A program made the translations under genes and the position numbers. A stretch of 64,000 bases of DNA. Source: Codonopsis lanceolata (lineage: Eukaryota > Streptophyta > Magnoliopsida > Asterales > Campanulaceae). The notes beneath the pieces were generated by a model, which saw only the letters and a list, made by a program, of their open reading frames with translations, searched no databases and was not told the DNA's origin. The stretch covers positions 36,337,632-36,401,631 of the forward strand of contig CM028377.1 in NCBI GenBank assembly GCA_013146195.2, given 5' to 3'. Shown piece after piece: positions 57,645-64,000 of this stretch; position 1 is the stretch's first letter, and each line of letters starts with the position of its first letter.

Positions 57645-59319
57645 TCCAAAATATGTGAAGACAAGACAAAACCCCCTCACCATTGTTCTTAATTGCCATC
57701 TCCAAATTCATCTTCCCTCTTAACCTTTCATAAATGTATCATTAGTTGATTAGTGTATTGTTCTCTCTCGTTTAAAAAAAAAAATCAGTAAATCCTACTT
57801 CGAGATGTCATGGTCTACCACTTCAAAAAGAAAAAATAAATAAATAAAAAAGATCGATAGGGAGCCAGGGAAGTCTGGAAAGCCGAGAAATCCAGAAAAG
57901 GCGACTCAAGGATCCTACGCTACAATTTAGGACTGGGGCTTTCAAAAATCCCAAGGTTGTCTCTTTTGTCTATATTAATGCCTACAACCCATCTTGGCAG
58001 AGTATGCTCACTAATCCATTTGATCTCTATTATTTCAAAAGTCCAATAAAGTCCTCAAATCGAGCTTTCCAAAGCTATTTATCTATATTCGAGTCTGGTA
58101 AAATTTTTACTTCTCCTATATTAGCTAGTGGAGTTTTCTTCTTGATCTCTGAGTACCACCTATCACCAAATTAAGTATTTGTTATATGTAAAAAAATGAA
58201 TGATGAGTCGACTCATGTAAAAACATTATAAAACTACACGGGTTGATAATAAGTCATTTCGAAATATGGACCCACAAACCATTAAAAACGTGACTTCAAT
58301 AAAAGCAATATTCTGTCTTGGTGAAAGGTCATCTTCGACCCATTACAACCAAGCTGTTAGTAGCACACTAGGGGCTTCAAACCATACACCAAACCCTTTC
58401 CAAATACCTAAAACAAGTCCACCACATGTCAAAACCAACCCTGACCATACACCAAACCCTTTCCAAATATCTAAACAAATAAACCATATACCAAAACCTA
58501 ACCATCTTTAAGTTCCAGCTTCCCAAAACTGGGGCTGCTCCACCCTTATATGTATATCCACCAAGAGTGACCATCTTTTTTATCCCAAGAGAGAGAAGAC
58601 ATATATTTCTTCAAGCACTCTCCCAATTTGTTTCAAAAGGCCAACATAAAAAAAGAAAGGTCCAAAAAAAGAAAGAAGGGGGGCCTATGCACGAAAAAAA
58701 AGAGCAAGGTTGAAAATTCAAAAAAACAAAAAAAAGAGAGGAGGCCTATGCATAAAAAATAGAGAAGAAAAAAAAAGCCTCTCCTGAGCGATTTCCTCAA
58801 AATCTTCCTCTCGCAACAAAAAAAAAAAAAAAAAGAGACCAATCACTCTTGGACAACCCCATAACCCACAACCAAAGCCAAAAAGCCAATCTCCCAACCA
58901 TACCCACAACCAAATCCAGAAACAAATTTCTTATCCAAATCCACAGCTTAAAAGGCCAGTCAATGATCGTTTTATGATCGCCTTTCCAAAAATAACCAAA
59001 TCCACAGCCCAAAATGTCTTTGAGCCAGAGGTCAATCAAATCCTCAACCCTAAAGCCAATCCATCCCAAAAACTTAAACATTATACCACTAACTCAGTTG
59101 CCACCTATAGCTGTGTTTCAATCGGTTATAACACGATCTGGATCCAAGACAGAACTCCTTGCTAAAAAACATATAAAATTATCAAAATATAAACATTAAG
59201 TAGGGTCCATGAAACTTATGATACTCGACGATAAACTCTGGATTGTGATTCTCCTTTTGTCCATTAGAGTCATCCATTTTTTTTTAGCATACTCATTTGT
59301 TTTTCCTTAAAATAAAGAT
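57645..59319. other. Unassigned interior of the gypsy-type insertion
   Basis: A-rich, with short internal repeats such as CCAAACCCTTTCCAAATA (58390 and 58450) and AACCATATACCAAAACC-like words near 58480. Homopurine tracts lie at 58645-58830. Minus-strand open frames rich in Phe and Leu are artefacts of poly-A. No protein family is recognised. Confidence 0.35.
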
Positions 59320-59440
59320 GGCGACTCTGTTTTAACATTTTGAGTCCACAATGAGGTCAAGCGTATTCCACGGGCTTAAAGGTTTTGAAATGACCCAACT
59401 CTTCACGCAGCAGGGGAAAGGTCGAAAAACGGGGCACTCA
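59320..59440 (+). repeat. 3' LTR end of the gypsy-type insertion
   Basis: CTCTGTTTTAACATTTTGAG, TCCACAATGAGG and the final GGGGCACTCA match the end of the left LTR (54232-54351) with mismatches. The upstream part of this LTR is not recognisable, so the right end is rearranged or belongs to a related copy. Confidence 0.55.
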
Positions 59441-59442
59441 CA

Positions 59443-59970
59443 GGGGGGTGTTAGTGTAACATTTAGTTAAATGTATCTAGTTTACATTATTTTTCGTTTT
59501 GAACATATATAGTTGGGTGGTCATGTTGATGGTCTGAAATCCATGGCTTTAATTAGTATACATGGTTTATCTTGTTTATGTTGTTGAAATCGTTGGGATG
59601 AGAGGTGTTAATGTAAGTAGATGTAAACTATGAGGGGTGTTAGTGTAACATTTAGTTCAATGTAACCATTTTACGTTACTTATTATTTGAACATGTATAG
59701 TTGGGTAGTCATGTTGATCATGCTATGAAATCCATAACTTTAATTAATATACTTGGTATATATTGTATATTTTCGTAAAATTGTTTGGGGGTGTTAGTGT
59801 AAATTGAAGTGAATTATAGGGGGTGTTAGTGTAACATTTGTTGTAGTTTATCTTGATTATGATGTTGAAAGTGTTGGATGGATGTGGTAGTGTAAATTGA
59901 TGTAAACTATAGGGGGTGTTAGTGTGAATATATGTAAATTAATAGGGTTGTTAGTGTAAATAGTTTTCTT
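59443..59970 (+). repeat. 192-bp tandem repeat array, right part
   Basis: The array interrupted at 53446 resumes: TAGTTGGGTGGTCATGTTGATG near 59509 and TAGTTGGGTAGTCATGTTGATC near 59698, with repeated GGGGGTGTTAGTGTAA. Later units are shorter and more degenerate. Confidence 0.75.
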
Positions 59971-60038
59971 TATATAGCTTGTTTATTATAGTTTTCAGAT
60001 GCTTTATTATTTCACTAATATAGTAATAATGATTGTAG

Positions 60039-60397
60039 ATTGATGCATACGATCCCCATGTCCGTCCAACTGACATGTTTGTGAGTACACACACCACTGC
60101 TACCTCCGGTGATGAACATGCGTGGATTGATGAAAATGCAGAATCCACATATGTAAGTATAAAAATGTTTAGTGACGTCATTTAATACATGTGTTAATTA
60201 TGTATTGTGTGTTAATATTTTACTTGTTTATTTTGTGATTATAGTCTCATTATCAAGCGGTGATGGAGCCCCAGGTTGAGGCTGGTTTAGTGGAACCTAA
60301 TGAGACCAGACAACTTGATTGGGACCTTGTTGTATGGCGTAACATTGCCTCTGAAGGACGAAAGAAGAAGGAACAAAAAGTTTATGGGTTGGGGTAA
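60039..60397 (+). pseudogene. CACTA Transposase_24-like gene, 3' exons
   Basis: Exon 60039-60152 (IDAYDPHVRPTDMFVSTHTT, then DEHAWIDENAESTY) has acceptor TTGTAG and donor ATAT|GTAAGT. Exon 60245-60394 (SHYQAVMEPQVEAG ... QKVYGLG) is followed by TAA. TDMFVSTHT and VYGLG match the end of plant En/Spm Transposase_24 proteins. Frames downstream (about 60400-60640) continue the family's coiled Met/Gln-rich tail after a frameshift. With the 7.4-kb gap since 52680 now filled by repeats, the gene is dead. Confidence 0.7.
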
Positions 60398-60639
60398 TTT
60401 GGGGGAGTTTCCATCTCCGTAGCAATTTTCGAGGCTTCACCGTCAACTACACGGTGACATGTTCATTTCGGAGATGATAGTTAAAAAGTGCTGGCGTTAC
60501 GTGCTCAACTGACTAGGGCAGAATAAGTCTTGGTGAAGCAGCAAGAAGAAATGGTAGAGATGAACGCAAATATGAATGCAGTATTAGATATGCAGATGCG
60601 GCACCAACCGCTCCCCTCTTAGTACCCAGTCCCCCGAGA

Positions 60640-61319
60640 TTATAGCTAGAATTTTCTTTTGTGATGGACGTGTAAGATTCTAAGACTTTATGATTGACAT
60701 AAGACTTTGTGATGGACGTGTGACATTTTAAGACTTTGTTTTGTTGATTCTTATATATTTCAATTATTAATTATTGTTTGAGTTAACTGTTGTGTCTTTT
60801 ATGCAAAGTGAATTTTATTTACAAATATAATATGTTATTTATTAGGTAAAAGAAATGATTTCTAAAATGTTTTTTTTCTTAACAATTTAGCGACAAAAAT
60901 TCTGTTTCTAAAATTAATATATTTTATCATAAAAATTAATATATTTTATCATAAAAATTAATATAGTTTATCATAAAAGTAATATATTTTATCATAACAA
61001 ATATTAATTAAATGATTTAGCACGGTGATTTCCATCGCTAAATTTATTTATTTTGTCTCAAATTTTAGCGACGGACATTCCATTTCAGATTAGCGACAGA
61101 AACAATTTAGTAATGGACATTTGAAACGATATATTTCGTTTCTAATCAGTGACAAAATTCTAAATTTTCATGACGGCAAACAGGTCGTTTCTAATCAGCG
61201 ACAAGCGATTAGAAACGGACTCAAAATGGAGCAATTTCGTTGCCAAATATTAATTAGCGACGGAAAACATGAATTAGCGACATGAATTTCCATTTCTAAT
61301 TAGCAATTTTCTAGTAGTG
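60640..61319. repeat. CACTA right sub-terminal repeat region
   Basis: Many copies of (T)TAGCGACGGA and of AATCAGCGACAA-like words occur on both strands between about 60885 and 61310, ending in GCAATTTTCTAGTAGTG. A short (ATATTTTATCATAAAAATTA)n run lies at 60915-61010. Such sub-terminal arrays are binding sites for the element's TNPA-like protein. Confidence 0.7.
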
Positions 61320-62041
61320 AATTAACAATGTATACAACTCAATATAACTTTCACAATTCCGACAAGTACGTTCACATAACACATAAGAATTGAAATATGA
61401 TTAATTATGTCACAAGAGTAGTAGACTAGATTGAGAAACATCTCAAATCAACTGCAATCCCCAAACTTCGCTTGTTATCTCAAACCCATTCGCAGGTGGT
61501 ACTCACAAAATTATCCCGGGAATTTGATCACAAGACCAGGTCCCTACAACCCCGATAGCCGTATCTACAAAGCTACTACCCAAAACAAAAGGTAACCTTA
61601 ACCTCATTCATGGTCGTGAATGACAGGTTCGAGACAAATCAAACTCTGCTGCTAACCAACACTGCACTTTGTCCCGTGTTCTTGTTAGAGGTCGTTTGAT
61701 GCTCAACGGGTACATAAGTACGAAAGGTGTTATTCACAATCTCATAGTTGTTCTCAAATCAGAAATTCCCAACTAGTTTCGGTTCACAATTCTTTCTCAA
61801 GTTCACAATTCCCAGATTAACCAACTTATTCTCAATTCACATAATCGTCTAATTTGTACAAGGATACAATGACTTATGAACTAAAACCGTTGTTACCTTT
61901 CATATATTAAACTCACATTTTGTTCAATCTATCCCAAAGAATTTAAGCACAAAAAATTGGTCTTTCCATAATATCCATCTTTCTACAATCATCACAACCT
62001 TTCCCAAACAATTAAATATGGAATTCATCCAAAATATTTAA

Positions 62042-62092
<51 letters not shown>

Positions 62093-62969
62093 CACCAATA
62101 TGAACATAAAACATTTTATGAATTCCATAAGTTACTTCTAGCAAGCATAAATTCATGAATAAAAACATCTATAACTAAGAATTCCTCTACCTCAAAATGA
62201 AGAACTCAAAGATGTTGATGCATGCAAGGTTGAATCGGCTCAAATGGTAGCTCTAAGCATGAAGAAAAACTTCAATGAAGAACAAAACAACAAATGGAGA
62301 ACTTAAATCCTCCAAAAATGAAGCTAGAACTCAAGAAATCTATCTCTCCCAAATCTCATCTTCAAAATGTGTATTTGTGTGTTATTTTTTCTGAAAATTA
62401 AGCTTTATGTTCGACCACCAAAGTCAAAAATCAGTTATATAGTCAGTTGACTAAATGTAAAATAACTGGTCGCATTGTCGTTACTTGATGCGATCGCATC
62501 GAGTACTGGATGTAGGTCTCAAATATCGATTACGCGTGCGGTCGCATTCCCCAAAAGAATACAATCGCTCTCACACAATGCGGTCGCCCTCACCATACAA
62601 GATGCGATCTCTCTACAACCTGGGTTTACAGCTCATCTCCCAGAACCTAATGTGATCACTCCACAAGTTGTGATGCGATCGCTTCACTAGACAATGCGGT
62701 TGCTCTCCAAGGTGGAATGCGATTGCTTATGGTATTGGATTTCATCAAAAAATTAGACACTACAATGCGGTTGCTTTGGGTCCTGAACTCAGAAATCTGC
62801 CAAAGCTGAAACAAATTGGACTCAAAGCTAAGTCCCAAAATTTACCATAGTTTTGAAACTAAACTTTAATTTTCTCAAACTAACATATCTCCAAACAATT
62901 CTACATATTAATGCACACAATCATACACAAATAAATGATAACTGATTTTGAAAATTCTTGGGTGTTGTA
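61320..62969 (-). mobile_element. LTR (R), right part
   Basis: Continues the LTR that starts at 40661; the CACTA interrupts it. It ends GTTGTA right before TGAAC (62970-62974). Holds an (AC)n(AT)n microsatellite at 62043-62092 and about nine GATGCGATCGC-like words between 62480 and 62775. No coding sequence. Confidence 0.6.
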
Positions 62970-62974
62970 TGAAC

Positions 62975-63184
62975 CTCATCCTCCAAATCCTCGTTTCCCA
63001 TCGAAACTACCTCCGCCTTGTGTTTGACCTTTTCAAATCTGCCCACCGCTACCACCTCTCCCCCAACACCAAATCCTACAACATTCTAATGCGTGCCTTT
63101 TGCTTCGACGACCACTTATGCATTGCGTACCAACTGTTGAGCCAAAATCTGAAGAGAGATATGTTCCCAATATCGAGTGAATGA
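62975..63184 (+). pseudogene. PPR protein gene fragment, second part
   Basis: Directly after the TGAAC duplication the frame reads LILQILVSHRNYLRLVFDLF, KSAHRYHLSPNTKSYNILMR and AYQLLSQNLKRDMFP, then a stop near 63182. It joins in frame to the first part (…KPLPKHLN | LILQILVSHRN). The two pieces together cover a few PPR units only. Confidence 0.8.
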
Positions 63185-63319
63185 ATATTAGATATTAAAT
63201 TGTGAGTTTTTGGTTTTTTTTTTGCATCTTTCAATTTAAACAAAGTTAGTTTTGTTGTTTTAATTGTGTGTTTTTTTCTTTCATTTTACCCCTTAATTTA
63301 AAAGTTGAACCTAACGTCC

Positions 63320-63455
63320 GTTCAAAAATGGGTTAATTTGCAATGTAAGTTTAGTTCAGTGGCAAAGATAACAATTTTAGTATTTCGGTGGCCACATTAC
63401 AAGTTTTGAAAAAGTTAGTCGGCCCAAATGTGAGTTTTGGTGCAAGATTATAATA
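63320..63455. repeat. Right inverted terminal sequence of the Mutator-like/Pack-MULE element
   Basis: Reverse complement (with mismatches) of 39305-39460: TAAGTTTAGTTCAGTGGCAA, AGATAACAATTTTAGTATTT, CGGTGGCCACATTACAAG and GGCCCAAATGTGAGTTTTGG. It closes the outermost layer of the nest. Confidence 0.6.
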
Positions 63456-64000
63456 TTTCTTAAACTCGATCAACCTTTGTTTTAATCATTTTTGGGCTCG
63501 GTTACATGATCTTTTTCAAACTAATGTACTCGACCCAAATCTGGTCACGAGCAAAGAACGAGCGATCACCACGTACCAGTCACGAGCACAATTAGCATGA
63601 GACCTACCAACCTCGCGGACAGAGCTAGCAGGATACCTGAGTAGAGAGCAAGATAACTCCCGTCTAAACCTGGCCGAGCACAGGCCTTACCTACTCGACC
63701 AGGGGCCATGCTTGGGAACTACACTTGTCATCATCAAGTCTGCATTATATAGGCGGGCAGAGCCTTGCTTGCCCGGGCAAGCATTGGGCAGGAAACCTCA
63801 ATGACTTGCTCACCAAGATAGATCAAAAGTTTCCTTATCCGAGCAGCATACTTACCTTATCAGCTCCTTCATTCTTGCGGCCAGCCACTTATCACGCCTA
63901 CAATTTAGGAGTTTCCTCCTAAAGCTACTAGGTCACTATGAAAACCAAATCCCATAAGGATTCTACATGAGTCCCAATTACTGTATCCATATTGTTCCGA
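63456..64000. other. Unassigned right flank
   Basis: GC-richer than its surroundings, with words such as GAGCACAGGCC, CTCGACCAGGGG and a TATATAGG box near 63747. It may be part of an LTR. No gene, domain or target duplication could be supported. Confidence 0.35.

Larger units (their letters stand above)
41084..61319 (+). mobile_element. CACTA (En/Spm) transposon with nested insertions
   Basis: The ends are CACCACTAGAAGG (left) and the reverse complement of CACTACTAGAAAATTGC (right), flanked by direct AAT at 41081-41083 and 61320-61322, the 3-bp duplication typical of CACTA elements. Sub-terminal repeats of the TTAGCGACGG type lie at 41100-41200, 48880-49010 and 60890-61310. A broken Transposase_24-like gene lies on the plus strand (exons between about 51890 and 60397). 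No TNP2-type transposase was found. Without later insertions the element is about 6.6 kb. It is inserted in LTR R and carries at least three later insertions. Confidence 0.82.

Overview
This window comes from the nuclear genome of a plant, almost certainly a eudicot. It is AT-rich and has intron-rich coding sequence with GT-AG junctions. It also holds plant-type L1 LINEs (endonuclease, RT, zf-RVT, RNase H), Athila-type Ty3/gypsy pol, a CACTA transposon, MITEs and a run of exactly 100 Ns, so it is a draft scaffold. I did not try to name the species. None of the prokaryotic feature types (operons, CRISPR and similar) apply.

The only recognisable host gene is an EREX/EREL-type PX-domain protein, a Rab5 effector of the endosome-to-vacuole route. 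It appears twice, in two direct copies of a segment of about 10.9 kb: 3641-14551 and 28323-39289. Both copies carry the same exons 2-10, the same introns, and the same MITE and LINE scars. Coding differences are few (I count eight substitutions). One is serious: exon 5 of copy 1 has a net +4 bp change that shifts the frame and gives an early stop. Copy 2 is open throughout exons 2-10. Neither copy has a recognisable exon 1 in the window. Copy 1 ends exactly at the 100-N gap and copy 2 begins exactly at a LINE poly(A) tail. The pair could be a real, recent segmental duplication or two haplotypes placed side by side by the assembler.

Layout: 1-3640 is LINE 3' scraps, a hairpin and a TRIM-like array, probably inside intron 1 or upstream of the gene. 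3641-14551 is copy 1. 14552-14651 is the gap. 14652-18660 is a decayed minus-strand LINE. 18665-22000 is a 5'-truncated Athila-like element (integrase, env-position ORF, polypurine tract). About 22500-28322 is a nearly full-length plus-strand L1 LINE. 28323-39289 is copy 2. 39305-63455 is a deep nest of transposons, and 63456-64000 is unassigned.

The nest is the most striking part. Inverted terminal sequences (39305-39460 and 63320-63455) enclose a gag fragment and a PPR-gene fragment, like a Pack-MULE. The PPR fragment is split by an LTR (TSD TGAAC). That LTR is split by a 20-kb CACTA element (41084-61319, TSD AAT). The CACTA holds a solo LTR (41205-48826, TSD CATCT), which holds a complete non-autonomous LTR element (42571-48387, TSD CTTGA, tRNA-Asp primer site). 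A second arm of the CACTA holds a 192-bp repeat array split by a gypsy remnant, which holds a TIR element carrying a 222-bp minisatellite. The order of insertion can be read directly from the target-site duplications.

I found no convincing new biological system. The unusual items are the nest, the duplication, the broken gene copy and several structured repeats.
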